A program made the position numbers and the translations under genes. Below, piece after piece: positions 33,513-46,017 of a DNA stretch of 64,000 nt. Location of the stretch: assembly GCA_963921425.1 (NCBI GenBank), contig OY992838.1, positions 17,296,085 to 17,360,084 on the forward strand, written 5' to 3'. The notes under the pieces were generated by a model. The model saw only the letters and a program-made list of their open reading frames with translations, was not told where the DNA came from and ran no database searches. Each line of letters starts with the position of its first letter. The first letter of the stretch is position 1. Source of the DNA: Dryas octopetala. Lineage: Eukaryota; Streptophyta; Magnoliopsida; Rosales; Rosaceae.

Positions 33513-35690
33513 CTCAGAGTGCAAGAACTCAATATTTTGTGTGTTGTTAGTTTGTTTTTGTTTTTATAGGATAAAATGAGCAAAGAAAAGAAAAGGAGCC
33601 GAAAGAGCCATTTTTAGACGTTTCCTAGTCAAACTAGGAAAAGTGGAGAAATCCTGGTCATACCAGGAAATGCCGAATCCCAGTCAAACTAGGATTTCTA
33701 GTCTCACAAGGAAAGATCAAGCTTGAATAAGAAGGAATCGTGATGATCAGAAGCCAGAAATGAGAAATCCTAGTTGGAGCAGGAAATCCTGTTTCAACTA
33801 CGAAACCTAATCCAAGTAGGAAATGGAGTCCTAATGAAGATAGGAATCATGAGGGGCAAAATGGTAATTGTGAAATTTCAAGTGCGATAGAAATCCTAAG
33901 TCAACAAGGATTCCTAGGTGGACAAGGAGAAATGGTCAAAAGTCAAAGTCAACAAGTCAAGGTTTCTAGAAGCTTCTGGAAGACATTGGGCCAAAGCACA
34001 AATGGATGAGATGAATTTCAGCCAAGGGATTGGGTTTGGGCCAGGCGTGAAACCCTAAGGAGGGTGCGGCATGGGCTTAAGTGAAACCCTAGGGGCTGGC
34101 GCATGGACTTTAGGTGATGGGCCATGCAATTGGCGCATGGGCTGAAGGAGATGGACTCAAGTGACTTGCGCAAAGGGCTGCTGTATGTGCATTGGGCTTA
34201 AGTGAGTATGGCCTTGGTCCATTAGGTCAAGTTACATCAATCCCACATTGGAGAGGAATAGAAAATGCAGCCCCACTCCCCTCTATAAATATATCTTTAA
34301 AAATCAGAAAAAAGGGTTCTGAAGTTTGGTTCTCTCTTCTTTTAATTTTCGCAACCCTAGCAGCCTCCTTTCTCTTTTCTTGCCGCACACCCTTGCTCTC
34401 TTTCCCTCTTTCTTTTATTTTTCTGACACAAACCCTAGCAGCCCATCTCTTTCTCTTCTTGTGCCGCAGTCACCATCTCTCCCTTTCTCTTTATTCTTCT
34501 TCTTTTCTTTTGTGGCCGAACCTAGCACCCACCTTTTCTTGTGTGCTTTCTTTTATTTTGTGCTGAATTGAAGACGGAGGATCAAGTGAAGCCGCAGCCA
34601 CCACCACCAAGTTGCGCCACCTAGCAGCAGCTCCCTCCAGCAGCCACGCCTTCACCATCTTGCTGCAACTTTGCTGAGCACCTCAGCCTCCTTGCCGTGG
34701 AGCCCAAGGCCAAGCAGCCCCATTGCACACCACCATTGCAGCCGCACCCCCACCTTGCTGCCCCGGCTTGATTTCTCTTCCTTTTATTTTTATTTCCAAA
34801 ATTTTAATTATGCATTGTTTATTTGTGGATTTAATTATGCATAGTTAAATATTGGGCTAGGGCTAGGATGAAGCCCTAGCATTGCTGTTCATTTTCACTA
34901 TGGATTATCAATAATTTAATTGTTTATATGTTGACAAATCTTGGATCTCTGTTTAAATTGACTCTATTTGTTTTGCATCTTTGACTGATCACCTTAGGTT
35001 GCATGCATCTAGATTTATGTTGTGAAACTAAACAAGCTCGAAAGGATGATAGTTTCAATAGGCAAGAAGTGGGTATCCTAAGATAATATTCACGAGAAAA
35101 GAGATCATAGAGGACATAGGGTACATTAATTTGGAGCTATGCGCTATGTGTTTGTCACTCTCACAGATCGTAACGACTCTTACATGGGTAACAGCTGCCT
35201 TAGCTTAGAACTAGGGAACATGCAAGTTAACTGGCTAAGGAAGGCCCAAGAAGCTCTTAGTTTATGCACAGTAAGGGGAGTAATTGCTAAAAGTGACTAG
35301 CCAAACCTTTTAGTAGATGAACTTTATCAACATGTTTATATATTGATTGTTATTATCCATAGTAAAGTGAATGGTATGCTAGCGGTGGATTCTGACCCCT
35401 AGTGTTCTTTATTATTGTTTTACCCGAAATCTTTCAGTTGTCATTTTAAAGTTTGTTAATTCTCTGTTTGTTTAATTCAGCCTTAAAAACCAATCAAAAC
35501 CCCCCATTTGCGTGTGTGAGTTAGAGTTGAGTTAATTGAATTTAATTGAGTTAGTAATCGTAAGCTAGTACAATTCCCTGTGGGATCGACCTCGTATTTG
35601 TAAGCTTTGCTACTTAGCGATTCGTGCACTTGCGAGTTAACCTACAGCTCAGAAAAGGTTATTTAATTTGCTCTAGGAAAACATACAACA
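33513..35690 (+). mobile_element. 5' LTR of element D, 5'-truncated
   Basis: A third A-related LTR type. The start TGTTGAGTGCTC is missing; the end CATACAACA is intact before the PBS. It matches the LTR at 44193-46017 with scattered differences, clearly more than the A or B pairs, so D is older. TATA box 34284-34291. The 124-codon frame at 34192-34566 recurs at 44916 and is LTR leader, not a gene. Confidence 0.85.
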
Positions 35691-35696
35691 AGTTTT

Positions 35697-35714
35697 TGGC
35701 GCCGTTGCCGGGGA
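35697..35714 (+). other. Primer-binding site of element D (tRNA-Asp)
   Basis: TGGCGCCGTTGCCGGGGA lies 6 bp after the D 5' LTR. Confidence 0.87.
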
Positions 35715-35829
35715 GTTGTTATTTGTGTTGATTGCTAGTTTAATTAACTTTAGTTAAGTCATTTTAGTTAGGTTTTATTTTCTGTTTTTATTTTTGGTTC
35801 TCACTGATTTCTCTTGTTTCTAAGGTACA

Positions 35830-35897
35830 ATGGAGGAATCAAATTCGAAGATCACTCCTCTTTCACGCGTAGAAGGCCAAAAGGTGTTGAGTGCGTA
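35830..35897 (+). pseudogene. gag: First 22 codons of element D gag
   Basis: The ATG at 35830 begins the same N-terminus as elements A and B ([13 protein letters not shown]). The frame is cut after GTGCGTA by the antisense C-type LTR at 35898. The rest of gag, protease, RT and RNase H of D is not found in the window. Confidence 0.85.
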
Positions 35898-38378
35898 TGT
35901 TGATGTGTTTTCTTAGAATAAAATAAACAATTATCTCATTCTAAGTTTACTCGCAAGTGCACGAATCGCATCAGTAGCAAAGCGTACAAGCACGAGGTCG
36001 ATCCCACAGGGAATGGTTAATATACAACAAATCAGTGCAAATAATCACTAGAAAAACTAAATGGGGGGTTTTGAAAGATGGAAACACACGCACACATCAC
36101 CACACGCACACACACTTTATTCTATCTTGCAATGTTAATTTTCAGTTTCAAATCAGATAAGCATGCAATAACCATCCAAGGCTAATGACAGTTAATTTGA
36201 ACACAACATATTAAAGTTTGACAGCTAAAAAGGTTTGGCTAGTTACTTTCTCGCCATTGTTCTCCTAATGCATAAACTAAGAGCTTCTTGGGCCTTCCTT
36301 AGCTAGTTAACCTACATGTTCCCTAGTTCAAGCTAGGGCAGCTGTTACCCATGCAGGAGTCATTAAGTTTTATGAGAACGTCAAACATGCACAACATATA
36401 AGCTTTGACTATTTCCTTATAGAGGTCGCCCAACCCCACTACCAAGAATAATCCCTTATTCCCTTGTTACTTGTGGTTTAGTGTCTTTGACTATTTCACA
36501 GCTAAACCTAACAGATAAACTAGATGCAATTACCCTAAGGTGGCCAGTCAAAGGATGCAAACAACTAGTGACGGGGGTTTTAATAGATAGTGGAAATTTA
36601 ATATGCGCAAACATCAAACTAACAGACCAAGAGACGGATAAACGATTTGTTAAAGCATACGAATCCATTAATCAACCTACGACTAACATGCAAGATAGAA
36701 TAACTAATAAAAGAAACAAAACAGAAACAAATAAATGAAATCCCAATTCATGATTGTTAACGGAAATCAGAAACACAAATTAAACAAACTTAGAAACATA
36801 AACTAAACAACTAATTTAAAGTGCAAAAACTAAATGGAATCAGAAACGCAAGACACACAAGATTAAACGCATGCACTAATTAAAAATCAGAAACTTAAAG
36901 CAACTGAAACAACTACACAATTAATTTAAATTGCATAAATTAAATTGCATAAACATAAATAACTTAACTAAAATCAGAACCATGCACTAAAAGAAATAAA
37001 GTGACAAATTAAATAAAACCAGCGAATTAATTAAAATAACTTCAGTAGCATAATCCAACAATAAAGAAGAAACTAGAACAAAAATCAGAAGAAGCAAGGG
37101 GAATAGGCTGCGGCAAGACAAGGAAGGGAAGGCACCTTGCACAAGCAATTGGCTCACGGCTATGGTGAGCTAGGGCTTGCGACTTAGGGGTGTCCCTCCT
37201 TGCAGCCACGCCACTTCTCTTTCTCTCTTTACCTTCGGCTAGCTCTCCCTAGAACAATACTAAATTATGAAATTAAAAACCTAGAACAGAAAAATAAAAC
37301 AAAGAGAGGAGAGGGTTTCGGCTGGAGTGTGGGTGAAAAAGTAATGTCTCAAAGGTGTCCCTAAAAGTCTGAATGAGGAGGTTTAAATAGGAGAAGACTT
37401 CCTTGAGAGGCAAGGAAGAGACTTGCGGCTGCATAGGGTTTTCCTTCTCCTAGTGCCTTGCGGCTTCAGCTAGGGTTAGCTGACTAGGGCCTTGCGGCAT
37501 GGGCTTCCCCCTTTGGGCTTAAGTGGCTCACGCCTAGCCTAGCTAGGGTCCCTCCTGGGCGCATGGGCTGGTCCCTTTGGGCTTTGGGCTTGCATGTTGG
37601 GCTTCCATGTTGGGCTTCAGTAGCTTGCACAAGATGGGCTAGGGTTTCACTCCATGGGCTTCCACCTTGGGCTTGTCACCTTGGGCTTGCGCATGGCCCC
37701 TTGTCTTGCTGGGGTTTGCATGGCATGCATGCGCATGCATGGGCTGCCATCTTCCTCCTTGCGTGTGGCTTTTGGGCTGCTAGGGTTTGGGCCCATGCAT
37801 GTGCATGCATGGCCCACTTGGTTCGGCATCCCTAGGGCCCATGGGCCCTCCACTTTTGACTTCCCATTTTGCCCCTCATTTCCATTTGAATTCAAATTCA
37901 TTTCTTCCCTCCATTCATTTCCATGGATTTCCACCACCTTCTGGAAGCTTCTGGAACCTTGAAAAACATTTCCTGGTGCAACTAGGATTTCTTGGAAATG
38001 AGAGATTCCTTATCCGTTTCGACTTCTCGTAATGACCATATTGCCCCTGGGGTCTCCTAGTGTCACTAGGACTCCTTTCCCTAGTTGGGTTAGGTTTCCT
38101 AGTTCAACCAGGATTTCCTGTTCGAATCAGGATTTCACATTTCTGGCTCCGCAATGATGGTTCTGGACTTGATGTTTCCTAGTGTGACTAGGAATCCTCA
38201 TTTGACTAGGATTTCTGCACTTTTCCTGGTTTGACCAGGATTTCACTCGTTTTCCTGGTTTGACCAGGAATTGTCCCAAAATGGCTCCATTTGCTTCTTT
38301 TTCTCATTTCTGCTTCATTTGACCTGAAAACACAAAAACAAGACAAGAAACACGAAATAGCGAGTTCTAACACTTTGA
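35898..38378 (-). mobile_element. C-type LTR, antisense, inserted in D gag
   Basis: It begins with TGTTGATGTG, the exact reverse complement of the C LTR end, and runs to within ~60 bp of the LTR start, where it is fused to C2 at 38378/38379. The likely left target-site copy is GCGTA (35893-35897); the right copy is lost. The 36481-36738 frame inside it recurs in other antisense C LTRs and is not a gene. Confidence 0.82.
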
Positions 38379-41300
38379 CTTTGACTTCCAATTTTACCCT
38401 TCTCTCCCTCTTGGGTTCGAATTCATTCCTCCATCTGATTCCATGGATGTCCACCACCTTCTAGAAGCTTCTGGAACCTTGACTTGATTGAGTTGACTTT
38501 GACCAACATTTCCTAGTCCAACTAGGATTTCTTGTAAATGAAAGATTCCTTATCCATTTTGACTTCTCGTAATGACCATATTACCCCTGGAGTCTCCTAG
38601 TGTCATTAGGACTCCTTTCCCTAGTAGGGTTAGGTTTCCTAGTTCAACCAAGAACTCCTGTTTCAATCAGGATTTCTCACTTCTGGCTCGACAATGATGT
38701 TCTGGACTTGATGTTTCCTTGTGTGACTAGGAATCCTCATTTGACTAGGATTTCAGCTCTTTTCCTGGTTTGACCAGGAATTGACCCATTTTCCTAGTTT
38801 GACCAGGAAATGTCCCAAAACGGTGCATTTGCTCCTATTTCCTATTTATGCTTCATTCGACCTAAAAACACAAAAACAAGACAACAGACACAAAAAGATC
38901 GAGTTCTAACACTCTAGGTTAGGAAGTTAGTATCATAAAATAGCGTAAAATGAACACTCATCACACCCCCAAACTTAGACTTTGCTAGTCCTCGAGCAAA
39001 GAAAATAAAGAAAAAGACTCAAAAACTCAAAAACAAACTAACTAACTTTCCCAACAAATGACATCATGAGTATGACCAACAATAACATAGTAGAGCAAGG
39101 CATATATAATATTCATTCTTCAAATTCTAATACTGCTTCAAATAACATACCTTACTCCTCCATTGTGCATATAGGTCATTCTCTTCATAACCCAATTGTT
39201 GGACAAGCAAGAAATAAATCAACATATACAAAATAGATTCAACTCCAATCCTCACCAAGGCATACCCTCAACAATAAAGCACTCAAGAATTGGGTTGAAT
39301 TGTACACTCAAAGGATATGTGAGAGAATTTATATAATCAAAGAGAAATAGCTCACATATTAGCATGAAAGATAGGCACATTTGAAAGGAAATAAGATCTC
39401 AAGGAAGGGAAAATCAAAACACTTGAAATAATATCAATAACCATAAGCTCCCTTCCCTCCTAGACTCCACATTAAGAACTGCACTTCTCTTAAAATCAAT
39501 TAGGGCTTTATAGGGGTTATAATGAAGGCTTAGGGTAAGGTATGATATTGAAATGAAAGGGATAAACAAAGGGCTATAAACTATGGAATTGCCAGAACAA
39601 TAGAACATTCTGAGGCATACCTTGCTTCTTTGCACATCATAGCTTGAACTTGAACACTTTTGCCCACTTCTTCTTTTGAAACCGTCCCTACGATATTTTT
39701 TTTTTTTTTTTTTCAGGGCACGGCATATACAATTAAGCACATTTCATTTTCTTCTCCTTCAAGCTAATCATAATCATTTATTTACAACCTCAATCTTAAT
39801 TAATGAAAAACCATAGTTAAAGGTAAACGGGTAGAAGGGGTATAGCACCCCCAAACTTAGGGTTTGGGTATATAGTATGGGTAAACAAAGAAAAAGCTAT
39901 AAGGCTCAAAAGGGTTAGCTAGGGATAAAACTCATAAGGGTTGGCTTTTTAGGCTATAGGTAAAACAAACATGGCCTAAAATCATCTTCTAAGATTCATG
40001 TAGTTATAAACATGTTTTGCCTAGAATAAGAAAGAAGTTCTAGTTCATTGATAAAAAAAAATATACATTTCAAGCATTTGATCAAAAAAAATGAGATCAT
40101 ACAACGACTTAAATAACGAGAAAAGAATAGAGTTATGTACAACACTCACGAAATGAAGGACAAGGCTCAAAACTTCACATGGGTCACATAAGTCTACTCT
40201 AAGATGCATATGAATCACTAAATCATGCAAATCACAACTCAAGTTCATGAAAATAAGGCCCAATCACATAGAATCATAAAATAGGTTATGGAACAATATT
40301 AGAAAAAGAAGAATACATATCATACACACAATGCTAAACATGCTTCTCAAAAGTCATAAACAATCAATCAACTTGTTGGGGACTCAAAAACTAACCAAAA
40401 CACACAAAAGACTCAAATCACTTTAAAAACAATGTTGCAACAAGGTTCTAAAGATTCAATTCCATCATTAGGGTGGAATGAATTTTAGAAAATTGCATTT
40501 TGATGTGGGATTTGACTCCCTAAGTTTAAAAACAAAAGAAAGAAAACCCTTTTTTTTTTTTTTTTTTTTTTGAAAAATGCCCTAGAGGACCGGACCTCTA
40601 AAGCCAAAATGAAATTTTTTTTTTTCAAAATTTAAAAACAAAAAACCTAATAAACAAGCTACGACACCATTGCTTTCCCCCCAAACTTAAATGATACATT
40701 GCCCTCAATGTATACAAATTAAATGCATGAATGCTCAAAATAAGCAATAGGGAAATTGCAACCAAATAAACACACAAATGAAATAAGATGGTCAAATGAA
40801 GCAAGAATAGTGGAATTGTTTACTTACGGATGCAAGTTGGACACTCCAAGTGTAGGCGCGGCCTCCTTGGTCTATATTGATCTCTTGGATTCTTGAAAAA
40901 GCTTGGGTTGCCTCCCAATCAGCGCTTGATTTACTGTCTTTCAGCCTGACATTGCCATTCCACTACTTGCGTCTTCTCTTCCTCTTTCTCTCATTGTTGC
41001 TCTAGGCATCTACAAAAGCAAGCACCAAATCAGTAGAGAATATGCTTGTAAAGTCACGGCATTTATTTAAACTAAAAACTAACCAAAAACAAATCTAACT
41101 AATATATCCTAATTCTAATGATTAATCAAATCAATTCATTGATATTAGACACCATTCCCCGGCAACGGCGCCAAAAACTTGTTGAATGTTTTCTTAGAAC
41201 AAAATAAACATCTATTTCATTCCAAGTATACTCGCAAGTGCACGAATCGCATCAGTAGCAAAGCGTACAAGCACGAGGTCGATCCCACAGGGAATGGTTA

Positions 41301-41540
41301 ATACACAACAAATCAATTCAATTAATCAATAGAATAACTAAATGGGGGGTTTTATGAGATGAAAACACACGCACACATCACCACACGCACGCACCCTTTA
41401 TTCTATCTTGCAATGTTAAGTTTTCAGTTTCAAATCAGATAAACATGCAATAACCATCCAAGGCTAATGACAGTTAATTTAAACACAACATATTAAAGTT
41501 TGACTGCTAAAAAGGTTTGGCTAGTTACTTTCTCGCAATT
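38379..41540 (-). mobile_element. Element C2: C-type element with gag-pro deleted, both LTRs truncated
   Basis: On the minus strand: 5' LTR end (41180-41540), PBS (41156-41173), leader, a join directly to the last codons of the protease (Arg/Lys-rich end near 40965-40985), hairpin motif (40902-40946), 3' region with two PPT-like motifs (near 40677 and 39850) and T-tracts (39696-39713, 40550-40571), PPT (38964-38976) and the first ~585 bp of the 3' LTR (38379-38963). Nearly all coding sequence is gone while every cis signal is kept. Confidence 0.83.
41156..41173 (-). other. Primer-binding site of element C2 (tRNA-Asp)
   Basis: Reverse complement TGGCGCCGTTGCCGGGGA, 6 bp inside the 5' LTR fragment. 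Confidence 0.87.
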
Positions 41541-41832
41541 GTCTTGAGTCTTTTCTTTGTTCTTTTTGCTCGAGGACTAGCAAAATCTAAGTTTGGGGGT
41601 GTGTTGAGTGCTCATTTTACACTATTTTATGATACTAACTCCCTAACTCAGAGAGCAAGAACTCGATATTTTGTGTGTTGTTAGTTTGTTTTTGTTTTTA
41701 TAGGATAAAATGAGCAAAGAAGAGAAAAGGATCCGAAAGAGCCATTTTTAGACGTTTCCTAGTCAAACTAGGAAAGGTGGAGAAATCCTGGTCACACCAG
41801 GAAATGCCGAATCCCAGTCAAACTAGGATTCC
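41541..41832 (+). mobile_element. Fragment: 3' end of an A/D-type element and start of its LTR
   Basis: The segment before the PPT, a PPT and then the first ~230 bp of a D-type LTR (from 41602, TGTTGAGTGC) break off in the dyad cluster at AACTAGGATTCC. This LTR piece lies upstream of, and in the same orientation as, the D pol remnant, so it is out of normal order. Confidence 0.78.
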
Positions 41833-41849
41833 CTGTACAATTCCCAAAA
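41833..41849. other. Filler DNA at a deletion junction
   Basis: About 17 bp not continuous with either side separate the LTR fragment from the integrase remnant. This resembles filler left by end-joining repair. Confidence 0.5.
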
Positions 41850-42482
41850 AGGCATAAAGTGGCCACTCCCTATCATCCGCAGACAAGTGGACAAGTGGAA
41901 ATATCAAATCATGAGATCAAGTTCATTTTGGAAAGAACAGTGCTCGCCAATAGGAAGGATTGGTCTACCAAGCTTAATGATGCATTATGGGCTTATCGCA
42001 CTGCTTACAAGACGCCCTTTGGAATGTCTCCATTTCGACTGATCTATGGGAAAGCTTGTCATTTACCAGTTGAGCTGGAGCATAAGGCGTATTGGGCAAT
42101 TAAGAAGTTCAATTTTGATATTCATGCCGCTGGTGAGAAAAGGAAGTTGCAACTTAGTGAGCTGGAAGAAATACGACATTTCGCATATGAGAATGCTAAG
42201 TTGTACTAGGAAAGGACCAAGAGGTACCATGATAAGAAGCTACGTCCAAGAGAATTCTTTGTTGGCGGGAAGGTGTTATTATATGATACAAGATTACGTC
42301 TATTCCCAGGCAAGTTGCGTTCAAGATGGATCGGACCTTATGAGGTGGTTCGAGTGTTTCCCTATGGTACAGTTGAACTCAAGAATCCGAAGAATGGGAA
42401 CACATTTAAGGTTAACGGTCATCGTGTGAAGCCTTTCCTTGAACCTGATTTTGAGCTGAACCAAGAGAAAATTGATTTCTAG
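41850..42482 (+). pseudogene. pol: Integrase C-terminal remnant of element D
   Basis: The frame starts inside the integrase core at [13 protein letters not shown], so the catalytic Asp residues are gone and only the Glu of GQVEISN remains. It runs through the GPY module ([13 protein letters not shown]) to the normal pol end (LNQEKIDF, stop 42480-42482). An in-frame TAG at 42207-42209 replaces the Lys codon AAG present in A and B. It cannot make a functional protein. Confidence 0.9.
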
Positions 42483-44192
42483 TACAAGACTAGGTCTGGC
42501 TGAAGACGTGAAACTTAGCGCTTCTTGGGAGGCAACCCAAGGGATGGATGACGACGAGGAGGTGATTTGGTACTTATGCATGGGCGAGCCTTTTCACACC
42601 AGCCAAGGTATGTTTTCACCCTCTTTTCGCTCATTTAAGTTGATTTGTTTTATTTATTGTTTTTCCCTTCCTCTGTTTATTATATTGTGCATTACATTTG
42701 TCTTTCATTTAACATTGGAGGACAATGTTTCTTTTAAGTTTGCGGGAGGGGAATGCATTGCATTTTTGGAATTTAAAAAAAAAAAAAATTTTGAGTCTTT
42801 TTGTTTATTTTGTTGTTTTGAGTCCCCAATTGATTGATTTTATTATGCATTGCTATTATGAGCATGTCTAGCTTGACTATATAGTATGAATTCTTCTATC
42901 TCTAGTATTGGTTCATAACATGCTTTACAACTCTATGAAGTGGGCCTTGTTTTCATAAACTTAAGTGATAACTTACATGACTAGAGATGCATATACTTAA
43001 TAGAGTAGACTTGTATGACCTAAGTGAGCTTTTGAGCCTTGTACTTCAATTCTTGAGTGTTGACATTACTCTAAAATTTTCGTGTCATATAAAGTCGTTG
43101 TGATCTCAGTATTCTTTCTTTTGATTAAGTACTTGGAATATAATTGTGACTCAATAAGTTAGAACTTCTCTCTTATTCTATACAAAGCATGGATATAACT
43201 ACATGAATCTTAGGAAATGATATTAGGCCTTGTTTGTTTTAACCCATAACCTAAGGCCTACCCTATGTTATAACCCTAGTCAAATATTTTGAGCCAAAGG
43301 ATCTTTTCTTTGATTACCCTTGTACCAAACTCTAAGTTTGGGGGAGTTTCACTCCTCTACCTGTTTACCTTACTGTGAGGTTGAAAAGAAATGTGTGTGC
43401 ATAGCTTGGAAGAGAAAGAATTGTGCTAAGATTGTTTGTCGTCCCCTTAAAAAAAAAAAAAAAAAAAAAGAAGTTTGTTTAAGGGAACGGACGATTTCAA
43501 AGATTGAAAAAGAAAAGTGTTCGAATTCAAGGCTATGAGTGAAAATTATGCAAGGAGCTCTACTGTTATTTTGAGCAAATCTATAGTCTGTAGCCCTTTG
43601 TTATCCGTTTTATTTCAATACCTTATCCTAACCTAAACCTCTGTTACAACCCCGAGTAAAGCCCTACTTGATCTTGGGAGAATTGTAGTTCATTATGTGG
43701 AGTCTAGATAAAAGGGAAGCTTATGGTTATTGATTCTGTTTCAAGTATTTTAAATCATTTTCTTGAGATCAGTGTTTTTGTTCATGGGTGCCTGTCTTTC
43801 ATTATTAATATGTGAGTTTTTTGCATTTGTCTATCATATCATCTCTCACATATACTTGAGTGCACATGTCAACCCAATCTCTGAGTGTTTTATTGTTGAG
43901 AGCATGCCTTGGTGAGAATTGGAGTTGATACTATTTTGGATATGCTGATTTAGTCTTGTTTGTCTAAACACTTGAGTTTGCGTTAAGGATGGTCTATATT
44001 TTTCAGGGAGGAGTAAGGTATGTTAATTGAAACATTATTAGAGGTCGAAGAATGAATTTTATATGTATCTTGCTTGATTATGCTATTTATGGCTGTGCCT
44101 ATGAAATCATGTGTTGGGATGTTTTGAGTCTGTCTTGAGTCTTTTCTTTGTTCTTTTTGCTCGAGGACTAGCAAAATCTAAGTTTGGGGGTG
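42483..44192 (+). other. 3' noncoding region of element D with PPT
   Basis: Hairpin motif 42498-42541, PPT-like motifs near 42736 (mutated, AAGTTTGCGGG) and 43333, A-tracts 42775-42788 and 43449-43469, and PPT 44180-44192. No credible ORF. Confidence 0.82.
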
Positions 44193-46017
44193 TGTTGAGT
44201 GCTCATTTTACACTATTTTATGATACTAACTCCCTAACTCAGAGTGCAAGAACTCGATATTTTGTGTGTTGTTAGTTTGTTTTTGTTTTTATAGGATAAA
44301 ATGAGCAAAGAAGAGAAAAGGAGCCGAAAGAGCCATTTTTAGACGTTTCCTAGTCAAACTAGGAAAAGTGGAGAAATCCTGGTCACACCAGGAAATGCCG
44401 AATCCCAGTCAAACTAGGATTCCTAGTCTCACAAGGAAAGATCAAGCTTGAATAAGAAGAATCATGATGATGAGAAGCCAGAAATGAGAAATCCTAGTTG
44501 GAGCAGGAAATCCTGTTTCAACTAGGAAACCTAATCCAAGTAGGAAATGGAGTCCTAATGAAGATAGGAATCATGAGGGGCAAAATGGTAATTGTGAAAT
44601 TCCAAGTGCGATAGAAATCCTAAGTCAACAAGGATTCCTAGGTGGACAAGGAGAAATGGTCAAACGTCAAAGTCAACAAGTCAAGGGTTCTAGAAGCTTC
44701 TGGAAGACATTGGGCCAAAGCACAAATGGATGAGATGAATTTCAGCCAAGGGATTGGGTTTGGGCCATGCGTGAAACCCTAAGGAGGGTGCGGCATGGGC
44801 TTAAGTGAAACCCTAGGGGCTGGCGCATGGACTTTAGGTGATGGGCCATGCAATTGGCGCATGGGCTGAAGGAGATGGACTCAAGTGACTTGCGCAAAGG
44901 GCTGCTGTATGTGCATTGGGCTTAAGTGAGTATGGCCTTGGTCCATTAGGTCAAGTTACATCAATCCCACATTGGAGAGGAATAGACAATGCAGCCCCAC
45001 TCCCCTCTATAAATATATCTTTAAAAATCAGAAAAAGGGGTTCTGAAGTTTGGTTCTCTCTTCTTTTAATTTTCGCAACCCTAGCAGCCTCCTTTCTCTT
45101 TTCTTGCCGCACACCCTTGCTCTCTTTCCCTCTTTCTTTTATTTTTCTGACGCAAACCCTAGCAGCCCATCTCTTTCTCTTTTTGTGCCGCAGTCACCAT
45201 CTCTCCCTTTCTCTTTATTCTTCTTCTTTTCTTTTGTGGCCGAACCTAGCACCCACCTTTTCTTGTGTGCTTTCTTTTATTTTGTGCTGAATTGAAGACG
45301 GAGGATCAAGTGAAGCCGCAGCCACCACCACCAAGTTGCGCCACCTAGCAGCAGCTCCCTCCAGCAGCCACGCCTTCACCATCTTGCTGCCAACTTGCCG
45401 AGCACCTCAGCCTCCTTGCCGTGGAGCCCAAGGCCGAGCAGCCCCATTGCACACCACCATTGCAGCCGCACCCCCACCTTGCTGCCCCAGCAGATCGTAA
45501 TGACTCTTGCATGGGTAACAGCTGCCCTAGCTTAGAAATAGGGAACATGCAGGTTAACTGGCTTAAGAAGGCCCAAGAAGCTCTTAGTTTATGCACAGTA
45601 AGGGGAGTAATTGCTAAAAGTGACTAGCCAAACCTTTTAGTAGATGAACTTTGTCAACATGTTTATATATTGATTGTTATTATCCATAGTAAAGTGAATG
45701 GTATGCTAGCGGTGGATTTTGACCCCTAGTGTTCTTTATTATTGTTTTACCCGAAATCTTTCAGTTGTCATTTTAAAGTTTGTTAATACTCTGTTTGTTT
45801 AGTTCAGCCTTAAAAACCAATCAAAACCCCCCATTTGCGTGTGTGAGTTAGAGTTGAGTTAATTGAATTTAATTGAGTTAGTAATCGTACGCTAGTACAA
45901 TTCCCTGTGGGATCGACCTCGTATTTGTAAGCTTTGCTATTTAGCGATTCGTGCACTTGCGAGTTAACCTAGAGCTCAGAAAAGGTTATTTAATTTGCTC
46001 TAGGAAAACATACAACA
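44193..46017 (+). mobile_element. 3' LTR of element D with ~400-bp internal deletion
   Basis: It starts TGTTGAGTGC and ends CATACAACA against satellite DNA. Compared with the D 5' LTR it lacks roughly 34764-35164; the join is near 45489 (GCTGCCCCAGCAGATCG). Confidence 0.87.

Noticed and set aside
34192..34566. 124-codon open frame (also at 44916-45290)
   Set aside because: It is inside D LTRs and spans the TATA box and leader. It is not a gene.
37563..38032. Cys/Trp/His-rich open frames of 80-125 codons (also near 19855, 49670, 57979 and 58863)
   Set aside because: They come from GC-rich CATGCATG and TGGGCT repeats of C-type U3, appear on both strands and recur with each LTR.
41859..42209. 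Small 116-codon gene
   Set aside because: It is a truncated integrase remnant ending at a TAG that interrupts the normal pol frame.
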